Positions 33,690 through 44,899 of a stretch of DNA of 64,000 nt are shown here, in pieces. The position numbers and the translations under genes are program-made. Origin of the DNA: Cheiracanthium punctorium (lineage: Eukaryota; Arthropoda; Arachnida; Araneae; Cheiracanthiidae); NCBI GenBank assembly GCA_038373885.1, contig JAWZYV010000696.1:397583-461582 (forward strand), written 5' to 3'. The stretch's first letter is position 1; each line of letters starts with the position of its first letter. The notes under the pieces are model-generated. The model had not been told where the DNA came from and made no database searches. It saw only the letters and a list, made by a program, of their open reading frames with translations.

Positions 33690-34110
33690 CGTTCTGTCCG
33701 TAACGCTTTTATTTTGTTCGCGCATCACTTGAAAACGACTAAAGCGAATAAAACGAAATTTGGTAAAATCTCATAGGTGGTTACTCAACTTAAAACTTCG
33801 ACATCGAATTTTTAAATTTTTTTTTATTAGATTTTGAGATTTTGCGAAAATCGTTTCAAGCTGCGTAAATCTTTGTTCGCGCATCACGTAATAACGTCTC
33901 AAGTGAATGAAATTATACTGGGTGACATGATAGGTGGTCACTCAACTTAAACTATAGGGGTCAAATTTTTTAAAAAAATTGGTTAGATTTTGAGATTTTG
34001 CGAAAATCGTTTCAAAATGCGTAAATTTCTGTTCCAGCACCACGAAATAAAGACTACAGGGAATGAAAGAAAGTTTGGTGACATGATAGGTGGTGACTCA
34101 ACTTAAACTA
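33690..34110 (+). repeat. three tandem units of about 165 bp, locus 1
   Basis: Each unit contains GTTC(G/C)...CATCACGTAAT-like sequence, then GGTGGTCACTCAACTTAAAC and AGATTTTGAGATTTTGCGAA. They start right after the foldback element. The same units follow the half copy at 56200-56645, so both are parts of one larger repeat. Confidence 0.65.
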
Positions 34111-34307
34111 TACGTGCTGAACCGTTTAACCAGTTCGCTGCCTCCGTCGAAGAGACAGATCTAATAAAGGAAGTTAGCAACTAAAACTTTGACATCCACA
34201 ATTTAAAGTTTAAATTTCACAAAGTAAAATTATTCAAAGTTTAACGATTTGAGATAGAAAATTTAATTTTACGACAAATGGCAATTTTTAACTATCACTA
34301 ATTATAT

Positions 34308-34543
34308 AACAGTGGCTGACGAGATATACAAGCTACGGTGCTGACATTTTAGCCACACATCCTTTGCACTCGAAAAGTCTTGTGACCAAGGGTGTGTGAC
34401 CGTCTTAGTCCGAGATAGCCATATTAGTATGGCTATCTTGGACTAAGGTCACACCTCCTATAAGTCACATGAAGAGTCATGTGACTTGAGTGGTGTGATC
34501 AGAATGTCAGCGCCGTAGCCTGTGTATCTCGCCAGCCATGTTG
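34308..34543. mobile_element. palindromic MITE with TA-type target
   Basis: Ends read ACAGTGGCTGACGAGATA and, reverse-complemented, CAACATGGCTGGCGAGATA, flanked by TA. Inversion symmetry continues inward (AGCTACGGTGCTGACATT against GGCTACGGCGCTGACATT) to a centre at 34392-34455, where CTTAGTCC and AGATAGCCATA pair with their mirrors around TTAG. Non-coding. Confidence 0.7.
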
Positions 34544-34858
34544 TATAGAATTTTTTTGTTATGTAGAATTTTTTAGAGGTGATAAGAAAAGGTACGGACT
34601 TTTCGTTTTTATGAAAATAAATGCGAATTTATGCGAAATTATCTTATAATTAGGAATACGTGTGAAATATAAGCAAGGGACGAGAAATGACAAGGAAATG
34701 ATCATAATGAATTATTTCATATACGAAAAGTACTTTAATTTTATCTTAAAATATTTTCTAATATTTGTAGCATTCATCAGAAATTTTAAATAGTTTTGCA
34801 TTATGAAAAAAAAATTTTTTTTTAAATGTAAGCCTATGATGACGCCAAAGCTTCAGTT

Positions 34859-35084
34859 ATGTAAATGGGGGGGTTACGGCCAATTATCTACGCTAGGAAC
34901 CTAGGCCGGGAATGGGATTGCCCTCCGTGGGGGACTTTCTAAGGGGCCCTAATCCGTATTTACACGAAGTTCCGAAGAAAACCACGGGAAACTCCGAACG
35001 GTTAGGCCGGCAGACGCGACCTGGTTTCGAACCAGGCACCTTCCATCTCCCAGTTCAAAGCGCTAGCGCTGTGCCACTGGTAGA
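34859..35084 (-). mobile_element. tRNA-derived SINE, copy 1
   Basis: In minus sense a tRNA-like head (GTGGCACAGCGCTAGCG, A-box-like; GGTTCGAAACC, B box at 35023-35033) is followed by a body with CCTAACCGTTCGGAGTTTCC, CGTAAATACGGATTAGGG, CACGGAGGGCA and GTAGATAATTGGCCGTAA. The perfect 15-bp duplication GCCAAAGCTTCAGTT flanks it (34844-34858 and 35085-35099). There is no poly-A tail; the 3' end is C-rich then ATTTACAT. A second copy is at 59048-59252. SINEs borrow a LINE machinery and are transcribed by RNA polymerase III. Confidence 0.85.
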
Positions 35085-35151
35085 GCCAAAGCTTCAGTTG
35101 TTTGGCTTTCGTTATCTGGGAGGAACTGTAGCTCAGCCATGTTGGAAAGCG

Positions 35152-35566
35152 TTAACCCTTTGAGGCGCAACCCTTTCTCAATGCTGAAAAAAGGGCAGCT
35201 GTTGCCCTGCTCGACTTAACTGACGACTTAACTAACTCGACTTAACTGATGGCTGACGATCGAAACGTTCATCGCGTGCCACAGATCTAGAGACACTTTT
35301 TTGACGACAGCTGGCTTTCAGCATTGGGCAATCTATCCAGCTGTTCTCGCATTCTTCCATTTTTCAGCAGATGTCAATGCTGTTAAAAATAATCGTGACA
35401 CTTTTTTGACGGGAAATGGCGTGCTAAAAAGGTAAAGGATTCTCGTGGAGCTATGTTACCCGCAACTATTTTTATAGAAATCAAATCTATTCTTCGTGAC
35501 TGGCGACAGTCAAAACGTCAGAGTTTGGTGTTCCCAGAGCGGGAACACTGCGCGTTAAAGGGTTAA
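35152..35566 (+). mobile_element. TTAA-type foldback MITE, copy 8
   Basis: TTAA at 35152-35155 and 35563-35566. The inner right arm is largely deleted (GACAGCTGGCTTTCAGCATTG) and a short local duplication of ACTTAACT disturbs the left arm. The outer segment and its GTGTTCCC/GGGAACAC palindrome are intact. Confidence 0.8.
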
Positions 35567-35702
35567 GTACCACCCAGCACTGCCTGACTATGCGAGTAAG
35601 ATCTGTATCGAAAATCACAATGAAAGCACTATTCGAGCTCTGAATTCACTTGCCGTACTAGTGCAACTACACCTCCAACAGTACCGAAAAGAGGTGAAAA
35701 AA

Positions 35703-36329
35703 CTCGGCTGTTCGAGCCTCGTCAGGGGGAGACACCCCCCCCTTCTGAACCCCCCTAGTTTTTTAGTTTCATTATTGCCCTATTAAAACGATATTAATGG
35801 ACTCTGTCATTTTATCTCTCATCTTTGGTGTATTTCGCATGGCAAACGACCCATGTTGAAATTTTTAGGAGTGTAACCTATTTATAAAAAAATACACGGG
35901 ATGCATATTCTTCAGCTTACGAAATAGTGTAACAATAGATTAAAGCTGTTGTGAACTAATAGTATTTAAATATAACTCGGTTGTTCGATCCTTGTCAGGG
36001 GGAGATCCCCCCTGAACCCCTCTAATTTTTTAGTTTTATTATTGCCGTATTAAAACGATATTAATTGACTTTGTCATTTTATCTCTCATCTTTCGTGTAT
36101 TTCGCCTGGTAACCCTACGTTGAAATTTTTAGGATTGTAACCTATTTATATAGATGCCTATTCTACAGCTTACGAAATATTGTAACAATAGATTAAAGCC
36201 GTTGTGAACTAATAGTATTTAAATATATGTAAAATTATGTCGCTTTTTGGGGACACATTTTTCGGACAATTTTCAATAAAGGGGGTGAGAGATAAAATGA
36301 CATAGTCATTAAAAACTACACATCCCTCC
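35703..36329 (+). repeat. double-hairpin repeat, two tandem copies
   Basis: Copy A (35703-35980) and copy B (35981-36329) each begin CGG(C/T)TGTTCGA(G/T)CC, then GTCAGGGGGAGA with a C-run hairpin, then TTTTAGTTT(C/T)ATTATTGCC and GTCATTTTATCTCTCATC. Copy A stops at AATAGTATTTAAATATA, where copy B starts. Copy B alone runs to the TGAGAGATAAAATGACA end. The family also occurs at 18165-18523. Confidence 0.7.
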
Positions 36330-37105
36330 ATTCTCACAGAGATGTCAGTTGTAAATATTATTATATCTTATCATGTACGACTCAGAATAAATAAATAAAT
36401 AAATAACACTCCTTACGAGGTGTCCGTTTCAAGCACGAAGCAGACACTATTTACAAGCAACGATCTAAATAAACGGGAAACCAAAGAAACGCACCGCTTT
36501 TGTTGTTTGTAGCGGAAACACGCGATACACCTTGCACGTACATGCATGCATGTATACATACATAAAAAGAAGACTGTCCACGAATAATAATAATAAAAAA
36601 AAAAAACATATATATTGTGAGACCCTGATGCGTGCTATCCTGGATTCAGAGACCCTTTCCTAAAATGACACCACTGAAACACTGGACTCGTTTTGGAAAC
36701 TTCCATGTCATAAAAACGAAAGCGACTTGGATATGATTTTGCGCACATAACCTACATCGCACGGAATGGCAGGCCAAACCTCGTATAAATATTAGAACAT
36801 GAAGTATTGTTTACTTATGTCTTAAACTGGGAGTATTTGCATGAAATTTGGTGTTGGCCATCTAACCCTACCCTTGCTGCCAGTTAACAACGCGCAAATA
36901 AAAAGTTAAATTAAATTAAATTAAGAATATAAAAAAGAGCATGAAATGAAGACGAAGCTGTGTGGTCGTAAAAGTAATTAATAGGCAGTCAATTTCATAA
37001 CTTTTCTAGTGAATTGACTCTCACGTACAAATTTTTTGAATATTAATTTGAAATAAGAAAATGTAATTTTTTTAGCCAAGACAATTTTTAAAAATCACTA
37101 ATTGT
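36330..37105. other. no gene recognised
   Basis: AT-rich DNA with (AAAT)n near 36385-36402. No gene or clear element. Confidence 0.3.
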
Positions 37106-37440
37106 CTCTTCTCTACTTATTATAAAGAAGGTGTCTGTGGGTGTGTCTGTGTGTGTGTCTGTCGGCAGCGTTACGGACAAACGGCTACACCTAGAAACAC
37201 CAAATTTGGTACTCGGGAAGATGTAAATATGTAGTTGTGCACCTCGAAGCGATTTTTTCAAAATTCGACCTAGAATTTTTTTTATTTTATGTTTTATGCA
37301 ATTTTTGGCATTTTTTCTCACCTAATTCGTAATAACGGCGGAAATTACGCTCGCAGCAAAACGGCATTTGTATTATCGGATAGAGGAGGAAATTTTCTTT
37401 TAAAAACAGTTTGTTCTGAATACGTAACATGATTTACAGA
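37106..37440 (+). mobile_element. Helitron-like 5' segment
   Basis: TCTACTTATTATAAAGAAGG followed by GTCTGTGTGTGTGTCTGTC is typical of Helitron 5' ends. From CCTCGAAGCGATTTTTTC through CGGATAGAGGAG it matches 63750-63905, downstream of another Helitron 5' end. The 3' end was not found. Confidence 0.5.
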
Positions 37441-38792
37441 TTTTTAGGAATTTTTTTACTAAGCATCTGCTTTGCGATTGTTTTTCGTAAAATAATTTTA
37501 AAACTGTCGCATCTTGAATTCTATCCGTCATAACTTTTAGATATTTTGACAAATCGTGAAACATTCTTTTCTCCCTCTTTTAAAATAAAAACGAAAAAAT
37601 TATGTAAATTAGATGATTTTTTACGAATTTTAATGCAGCCTAATGTTTAGAATTTAATAGCATCAACGCAATCTTACGCCATTCATTACATTGCGATCAC
37701 GGCACCAGAATTTATGTTCGGTTGTTGCCACAGAAAGGATTAGAAAAAAGGATTATTTCAACCAATCGAGTTTTTAAATGGGATATCAGAATTTCAATTC
37801 GCAAGTGAGGATCTATGACGTCAAATGCTTTAAGATACGTAAAAATTACTCCATAATTTTAACTCATTTATTCCAGCTCTATTTTCAACACAGGGAGACG
37901 ATATTTTGATTAAAATTTACTGTAGAAATAAACTAAGAAATTCACGATTATTATTATTAGAAGTGGTATTTTAATCCGGTGCTTATTTAAAAATTGAAAT
38001 GTTTTCACGGCGCTGAAAATGTTCATTTTAAAAGTTACAAAGTTCGTTTCAAAGCGCGATATATTAAATTTTTTCTATTTACTGTTTTTATTTTTGGCAT
38101 TTAATTTAGCGCAGGCGTTGCCTAACATATGCATGCAGATTGCGAGTATAGTTTTATTTAAACGTTGAATTACGTTTCTCCATAAAGGTCCTACATAACG
38201 CAAAGTTTTAATGATACCGTTTGAAAACTACCATGCGAAATATCGAAATTAACTCTCTCAACCTACCGGGGTATCCTTTACGGCAGTTACCGGGGTATCC
38301 TTTACGGGGATTTTCGACGCTTGATTTGGTTACAATGAATATAATGATATCATTCTTTTAGTGTAGCATTTTAGTTTTCAGTCGAGTTTATGCTTTCACA
38401 ACTTTCAATTTCTATTCGTCTTCAGAACTCGGCGCGCATCCCAATGAGCAATATCCATTACGAAAATCCGCAAACCTTATCTGACATATTCGAGCAGTCA
38501 CAACATTTCTTCCGTACCCTGAGAAATTTCATTCTTTTCAGTTGCGCTTTTGACTTTCTTGAAAAAATTAAAAAAAGCATGTTATGCCAAGAACTTTTAC
38601 TTCTTGCTGTCCATGTTCAACATTAAGATAACGTTGCAAATATCATATGATTTTCTAATGATTAATTTAGAACAAAACTCATTTACCTGTTGACAATATG
38701 TATTTTCTTTTCTTATTTTTAACTTAAAAGTCGTTTGGTGATGGGAAAAAAAAAAAAAAAAAAAAAAAAAAAACTTTTTTCGTAACCTAGTA
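37441..38792. other. AT-rich DNA, no gene recognised
   Basis: May be the interior of the Helitron-like element. A short direct repeat ACCGGGGTATCCTTTACGG occurs twice at about 38266-38310. The poly-A run at 38745-38773 precedes the next MITE. Confidence 0.3.
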
Positions 38793-38945
38793 TAGGGCAG
38801 TTTCAGATTACGTCACTATTCTATCCTGGTGGAATAATATGAGGTTCCTATTGGTTCATTCAAGTTCCTGGTGGACAGACGTCACTTTAAAGACGAGCTT
38901 TTATTGGTTGAGTCTAGTGCCGGTCACGTGGTTGAAACTGCTCTA
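38793..38945. mobile_element. 153-bp MITE with GCAGTTTCA ends, copy 2
   Basis: Same length and ends as 27068-27220, few substitutions. ATTACGTCAC, CAGACGTCACTT and GGTCACGTGG are all conserved. Confidence 0.75.
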
Positions 38946-39223
38946 TTATTCATTTTTCCTCTTCCTCGCTCAGTATAAAGCTTTTCACAGGCAATAAAGA
39001 AAATTTAATGCCATTACCATCTTCTTAACCCTTAAACAGTCGTATTATTAAATAATAATAATAATAATAATTAAAAAAAACGGTCATTCAGTGCCTATTT
39101 TTTATTCCAGAAAATTGTATAAAAAATTGCATTACAATATATGTATTCATTATAAAGTTTTGGAAATTTTTTTAGAGCGAAAAAAGAAAAAAAAAGTTTG
39201 ATATCTAGGAAAAGCCAACATTC

Positions 39224-39582
39224 TGACTGTCGTCAAAAAAGGGTATCTAGATCTGTGGCACGCTATGAACGTTTCGATCATCCGCCATCTTGCTGGTCGT
39301 TAAGTCGAGCGATGGCAACGGCTGCTCCCTTTTCCGGCATTGGTCAATCTATCCAACTGTTCTCGCATTCTTCCATTTTTCAGCAGATGTCAGGGCTGTT
39401 AAAAATGATCGTGACCATTATTTTACGGGAAATGACGTGCCTAAAAAGGTAAAGGATTCTCGTGGAGCTATGTCAACCGCAACTATTTTTTGTAGAAATC
39501 CAATCTATTCTTCGTGACTGGCAACAGTCAAAACGTCAGTTTGGCGTTCCCAGAGCGGGAACACTGCGCGTTAAAGGGTTAA
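39224..39582 (+). mobile_element. TTAA-type foldback MITE, copy 9, right half
   Basis: Begins abruptly at CTGTCGTCAAAAAAGGG (central palindrome) and continues through the right arm and outer segment to CGCGTTAAAGGGTTAA (TTAA 39579-39582). Confidence 0.75.
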
Positions 39583-40119
39583 GGGGTTAAAGCATAGGCG
39601 TAGAGTTATATGGGCCCGTGGGGCTCGAGCCCCCCCAATAAATTGTGAATAGGGGCTGAGCCCACCCAATAATTTATCACTCAATACAGAAAAAAAATTT
39701 ATACTAACACAAAAAAAAATATTTCACGCTATTTACAAACGTTTATAAAAAAAACCTTTACTTGTACTTTTAGAAATTTTCTTCTTTTGATTTCAATCAT
39801 GATTTAGTATTCATTGTGACGCCACGTAACACACAATGTTACCATAAGCTGCCCTCGCCAGGCTCTGGTTAATTAAAATCAGATTATGCAATGTAAAGTA
39901 TGAAATGAAGAAAAGTTCAGATGTGTCTAAAATGCACTCTCATCGAAAATGTTTTTTTTTTTTTTTTCCTCCTTTGGATTTTTTACTTTGCTTCCATTTT
40001 TAACTTAAAACATGCTAGGAAGATACTAACATGGGTGCTTACCTTACATTGGTGTAGAATTCTATGGACCCATAGAGTTCGAGTCCCTCTAATAATTTAC
40101 ACTTATATATAGTAAGTGA
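39583..40119. other. repeat debris
   Basis: GGCGTAGAGTTATATGGGCC and similar C-rich pieces near 39595-39670 and 40060-40095 look like eroded hAT-type ends, but they cannot be bounded. Confidence 0.3.
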
Positions 40120-40121
40120 TA

Positions 40122-40292
40122 GCTGCCAACTACTACGGAATACAACTAACCACTTTTTGTAAACAGTATATTTAATTACTTTTTTTCAAAATAGCAACCA
40201 CCTCGGGTGCGCAGCACAAAAATTTTGCTATATTTTAAGCCAAAAAATCATGTAGAAAAAGTGGTTAATTATATTCCGTAGTAGCTGGCAAC
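40122..40292. mobile_element. 171-bp TA-flanked MITE
   Basis: The ends GCTGCCAACTACTACGGAAT and, reverse-complemented, GTTGCCAGCTACTACGGAAT continue as an inverted repeat through ACCACTTTTT (about 37 bp). TA lies at both sides (40120-40121 and 40293-40294). Confidence 0.75.
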
Positions 40293-40312
40293 TAAGTTAT
40301 ATGTACGTGAAT

Positions 40313-40397
40313 CAGTGGCCTAGCCAGATATTTTTCATGCGGGAGGGGGGTGTGTGTTACGACTTTTGCAACTCGCATATATGTATATACGCCACTG
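40313..40397. mobile_element. 85-bp hAT MITE
   Basis: The ends are CAGTGGCCTAGCC and, reverse-complemented, CAGTGGCGTATA. The perfect 8-bp duplication ACGTGAAT lies at 40305-40312 and 40398-40405. It is only 20 bases from the preceding MITE. Confidence 0.75.
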
Positions 40398-40991
40398 ACG
40401 TGAATATATGTGGTTGTGGGGCCCGGCCCCCAACCAATAATTTTGAAAACTTTACGCTTATGGGTTAAAGTATACTTTATTTGATACTTTACACTAACCG
40501 AACCATGGAAAGGGATCGTGCGCATAAACGAACCGGCCGTGCACATTCTTGGTATAAATGGATTCTGTCAAGATGCCATAAAATAAACTTTGCATGTTAT
40601 TGATACACTCATTTTAATGCATGCTTTGAATTCGGTGTTTTGTACTTAATTTAGATGCAGCAATCATCTATTTGCACGCGTGTTACTCGAACCGTTGTAA
40701 AAGGGCCGTACGTGCTTGTTTTGTAACAATGTACCCTAAATCTATGCTTATAAATTGAGAAGCACGAAGTCATTTTTACTATTATGTTAAGTAAACAGTT
40801 TTTTGCGAGCAAATGCGGAAATGCGAGATAATCGTCGGTTAAAGACTGCATTGTATCAGGATTGGCAGCAGAGCAAAAATGGAACGCTTTGAGAAACCGA
40901 GACGTAAAATTCTGTTCATTAATCTCTTCTTCTGGTTGCAATCCGTTTTACATAAATTAGTTTGTTAGATAAAATAGTGCACCATAAACTA

Positions 40992-41394
40992 TTAGGTTGT
41001 AACGAAAGTTTCCCGCCACCGCAAACTTCGTCAGCACACAGTTCTCGTTGGCGTATTGGCTCATATTTTGTCAAACGATTTTTGGCATTTGAAAGAAAGA
41101 GGTTTACTTTATAACACTGTGTTGTGAAATCTGTAAAAAATATAGTTATCATTAAGTATAAAGTGTCTCAAATAGAACTATCACTCTAGAGGATTAGAAC
41201 CGTCATTGACTTCCAGTTGTGTTGCAAAAAGTCAGCTACAGAATATCAACGAATTATGAGTACGGCTTTAAGTACTATTGTTGTATCATGTGACATTGTG
41301 CAGGTTTGGTACCGAAAGTTCAAAAACAGTTATCTAAGGAGTTAGAAGTAAATATTTCAGGCAGGTATGGCGGAAAACTTTCGTTACAACCTGA
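40992..41394. mobile_element. mariner deletion derivative, 403 bp
   Basis: The ends are TTAGGTTGTAACGAAAGTTT and, reverse-complemented, TCAGGTTGTAACGAAAGTTT. TA flanks both (40990-40991 and 41395-41396). The TTAGGTTG start is typical of mariner. Only a trace such as QVWYRKFKNS near 41305 recalls transposase. Confidence 0.75.
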
Positions 41395-41459
41395 TATTTT
41401 TGATCTTAATATACAGCATTTGCTGAAGTGATTTCTTAAAAAAACTATTTTTAACATTA

Positions 41460-41905
41460 CAGACGGGTGAATCTAAACTCTTGGGCAAAACTTTAAGGGG
41501 TGATAGGGCACATAATAAGGAATCAGAATCACATAGCAGTGCGGGGTCTAAAACGCCGTTTTCACTTACCCGGTAATAATCACTTTGTGAAAAGTATTGA
41601 AGTGTTCGTCTCTTTTCTTAACCCAGTTTCATAAACAATAGGCTCGTCTCCAAAAATTTCATCCGTGTAATAAAATAGAATTTTTAAACTATGAATTTTA
41701 GTCTTCTGTTTTCCGAAAAAAATACATTAGTTTCTGAAGAACAAGGGTCGGAAAGTGCACTGTTGTTTCAACACTTTTTCCAAAGTGATTATTAACAGCT
41801 ACATGAAGACGATGTTGCCGACCCCACATTGCTATGTGATTCTGATTCCTTATTATGTGCCGTATCACCTCTTAAAGTTTTGTCCAAGAGTTTAGATTCA
41901 CCCTG
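41460..41905. mobile_element. 446-bp MITE with ~90-bp inverted repeats
   Basis: The ends are CAGACGGGTGAATCTAAACT and, reverse-complemented, CAGGGTGAATCTAAACTCTT. TA lies on each side (41458-41459 and 41906-41907). The inverted repeats continue through AATAAGGAATCAGAATCACA. No coding content. Confidence 0.75.
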
Positions 41906-42261
41906 TATATTGAACGCGATCCAGATTTCCAAGCACCTTTACGCCAATTCAGTATCAATGCTTTCCTCCTGTTGATTTCAGTAGAAGAACTGAGCATTCT
42001 ACCAACATATTTTACATAAAATTCGAACCATTGAACACTGGACAAGTACCCGTATCCAACATTCTTTTGATTCGATTTGTCATTATTGGATGAAATTACT
42101 TGGTAAACTGTAACGAACACAAAACAGTCGCCTATGTTAATGGTAATGGCCGATTCGCCACTTACGGCAACCCTTTTGCGTATACATAGCCGATGCGTCG
42201 ACTCGTATATATGTAGGAGCATTACCAATTGAAAAAAATGTCATCGAGTTTAACCCTGCCT

Positions 42262-42692
42262 TTAACCTTTTAACGCGCAGTGGTTTCGCTATGAGACCAC
42301 CAAACTGTTGACGCTTTGACTGTTGAAGGTCACGAAGAATAGATTGGATTTCTATAAAAATAGTTGCGGGTGACATAGCTCCACGAGAATCCTTTACTTT
42401 TTAGCACGTCCTTTCCCGTAAAAAAAAATGGTCACGATTATTTTTAGCACCACTGACATCTGCTGAAAAATGGAAGAACGCGAGAACAGCTGGATAGATT
42501 GCCCAATGCTGAAAAAAGGGCAGCCGTTGCCATCGCTCGACACAGCCAGCTGCGTCAAAAAAAAGGGTCTCTAGATCTGTGGCACGCGATGAACGTTTCG
42601 ATCGTCCGCCATCTTGCTGGTAGTTAAGTCGAGCGATGGCAACGGCTGCCCTTTTTTCAGCATTGGGAAAGGGTTGCGCCTCAAAGGGTTAA
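42262..42692 (-). mobile_element. TTAA-type foldback MITE, copy 10
   Basis: TTAA at 42262-42265 and 42689-42692. The outer palindrome has drifted (GTGGTTTCGCTATGAGACCAC), but its two halves have changed together and still pair. The inner left arm is mostly deleted and the right arm is intact to GGTTGCGCCTCAAAGGG. Confidence 0.8.
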
Positions 42693-42796
42693 ACTGTTCG
42701 TTCCCATCTTTGCAAATGCTGTAATGGTGAGAGTTCCCTTTGTGGCTCAGCGTCATTTCCCAGTAAGTTGTTTACGAGCGTCGGGTTTTGGCTAAG

Positions 42797-43600
42797 GTGA
42801 CCATACGTCCCGTTTTTAGGTGGCTTGTCCCAAACACAGCTTTGGAACACTGTAACGTCCCGTTTTTAGAAAATGACCCCTGCAACGTCCCGTTTTTAGA
42901 AAGCGGGCAACCCATGTAACGATTTCAATAAAGGCCGCTAAAAATCTAAAATCATCCAACGGCAGTGTCTGTAAAAATAAAAAAATAAAAATAAAAATAA
43001 AAAACATGTCCTCCCTCCCTCCCCTATTGAGACGCAAAGAAAACGATGGAGGGGTGTATTGCTTTTGTGTTTGTTCTTTTAGTGTTCTTTTTCGTCAACT
43101 ATTTCAATTTATTTAATTTTAATTTTTTTTTCTTTAAAGTCATGTTCCTCCTTTGCTTATCCCTAACCCCCCCCCCCCCAATCTCCACTTTATTTTCCCT
43201 TTTCACTCAGGTTTTCTAAGAATTTTTTGTTCCTTCCGAATGACAACTTTCTTTTTTCTGTGTGTCCTTTTGTTTACATTTCTCACTTTCCTACCTTCCT
43301 GCCTTGTGTCGGAGGGTGTTTTTGAAGTCGAAGAAGGGCCTACCACTTCTACTACCCGAAACGTACGTCTTTCACTGTTTTTTTATAGTATACGTATGTT
43401 TTAGCAAAGTTTTTTTTTCCATCTTATTTTGATATTAACATTAACACAAGATTTTTTGCGCGTTTTCTTAACAAGTAAAAGATACCCAGACCTGTCAATT
43501 CAGTCTCCCTACACTATTACCTTAAAAACAGTAGATGTCCCGTTTTGAGGAAGAAAATAAACACACTATTGCCAAAAAAGTAGTAGATGTCCCGTTTTGA
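42797..43600. repeat. GTCCCG-rich repeat debris
   Basis: GGTGACCATACGTCCCGTTT near 42797 and repeated GTCCCGTTTT to about 42905 and again near 43537-43600 resemble hAT subterminal repeats. A related piece with GACCAGACGTCCTGC is near 51868. Ends and duplications could not be paired. The middle (42990-43500) holds A- and C-runs and no gene. Confidence 0.35.
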
Positions 43601-43871
43601 AGGAAAAAATAAATGGTCACGTTAGTTATGGCGCAAGCGTGAAGCGGTGGCTCAGTTTCAGCATATTCAAAGCATTCACGCTGAATACATAGAAGGGGAA
43701 TCGCTGCTGTTGTGTCTACGTAACTTGGGTAAAAAGTTTTAACCTGGATTCCATATTAAAAAAAAAAAAAATAATGGGAAAAAAATTATGATCGACTCTT
43801 TCCAAAATTTTCTCTTACTCAGTTTTGGCAATTAATGTATGTAAGATCAAATAAATCCTAGCACAGTGATA

Positions 43872-44115
43872 TTAACCCTTTGAAGCGCTGCCATGAAACC
43901 ACCTTGTTTCAGGACGTCCACCGTTACCTCGCAACAAAAATATGGTTAAATGATCCCAAAGATGAAAAAGTGCAGTCCTTGCCATCGATCCATTACCGCC
44001 ATGTTGTTGGTAGTTAAATGGATCGATGGCAACGGCCGCGCTTTTTCATCTTTGGGCAGCCCATCCAGTGGGTGTTCTATATAGATGTGAAAAGGCTTGC
44101 GCGTCGAAGGGTTAA
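43872..44115. mobile_element. TTAA-type foldback MITE, diverged subfamily
   Basis: TTAACCCTTTGAAGCGC at the left (TTAA 43872-43875) and GCGTCGAAGGGTTAA at the right (TTAA 44112-44115). The interior is an inverted repeat with ATCGATCCATT and AATGGATCGATGGCAACGGC around CGCCATGTTGTTGG. The ends match the main family, but the core sequence differs. Confidence 0.75.
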
Positions 44116-44899
44116 AATAGCGCTGCACAGGGCCTTATTATCGCATGCGCAAATCGGGACTTTGCCTATAGGGCTCCCAATTTCAAATATTGTTCTGAAA
44201 TATATTTTTTATATCAAAATTTTATGAAAAATAAAACAAATTTCATAGATGGGGCCCCCAAAATTCATCAATGCCGGGGGCCCCCGTTGATCATAATCAG
44301 GCTCTTTCGCTGCATGTTTGAGTTTTTATTGTTATGCAGAGTTCATCGTCAGACAATTACTTATTAAACGGAAGCTATAATACTTACTTTGGCCGCATGT
44401 ACCTATTTTTGTGGCGGAGGTGCACTATTTTCAGCGTCGTTCATTTATTCATGTCTAATAAGTTCGATTCAACTTGATCTTGATAGTTTTGGGTTTTTGT
44501 TTCCTGCACTGCAGGCCGTTCAACCGTCATTTTCTCGGCTTACTTCAGTATTTTACGGAATCCAGGTCCTCTCATTCATGTCCTGGTGGGAGGGGTGCTT
44601 CAACGATCAAGTTATTCCCATTGTAAAACAGAAATAAAGTGTTTTTTTATCACTCTCTAGCGTTTTCTAACTTAAGTTAGAGAAAAAAATTAATTAACGA
44701 TGTAACAATCGTAAAATGACGTCAAAGCAGCGTCATCCTTTTCAGTTAAAAATCCATCCAACTAACTCGATGGTGCGGGCTCGCGATTTTCATTTTATCT
44801 AGTAGTTCGCCTATTGTTGGTGTTCTAAAGTTTTTTAGTGAAAGATGTTTGCAAGAAAATATTGTAATGGTTGTGAATAATAAAATGATGTTTACAGCT
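44116..44899. other. no gene recognised
   Basis: An 82-codon + frame at 44389-44637 has no known domain and no supporting splice structure. GGGGCCCCC patches near 44250-44290 are eroded repeat-like. Confidence 0.3.

Noticed and set aside
38266..38310. Direct repeat ACCGGGGTATCCTTTACGG as a possible CRISPR-like array
   Set aside because: Only two units with no spacer series, in a eukaryotic context. A local duplication.
38775..38792. CCTAGT as the 3' end of the Helitron starting near 37106
   Set aside because: No hairpin precedes it and a poly-A run intervenes.
43153..43404. 83-codon frame with a hydrophobic start and a VEEGPTTSTTRN segment
   Set aside because: It looks signal-peptide-like, but starts in a C-run repeat, ends in T-rich debris and has no splice or homology support.
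44389..44637. 82-codon + frame with hydrophobic stretches
   Set aside because: No recognised domain, and it sits between repeats.
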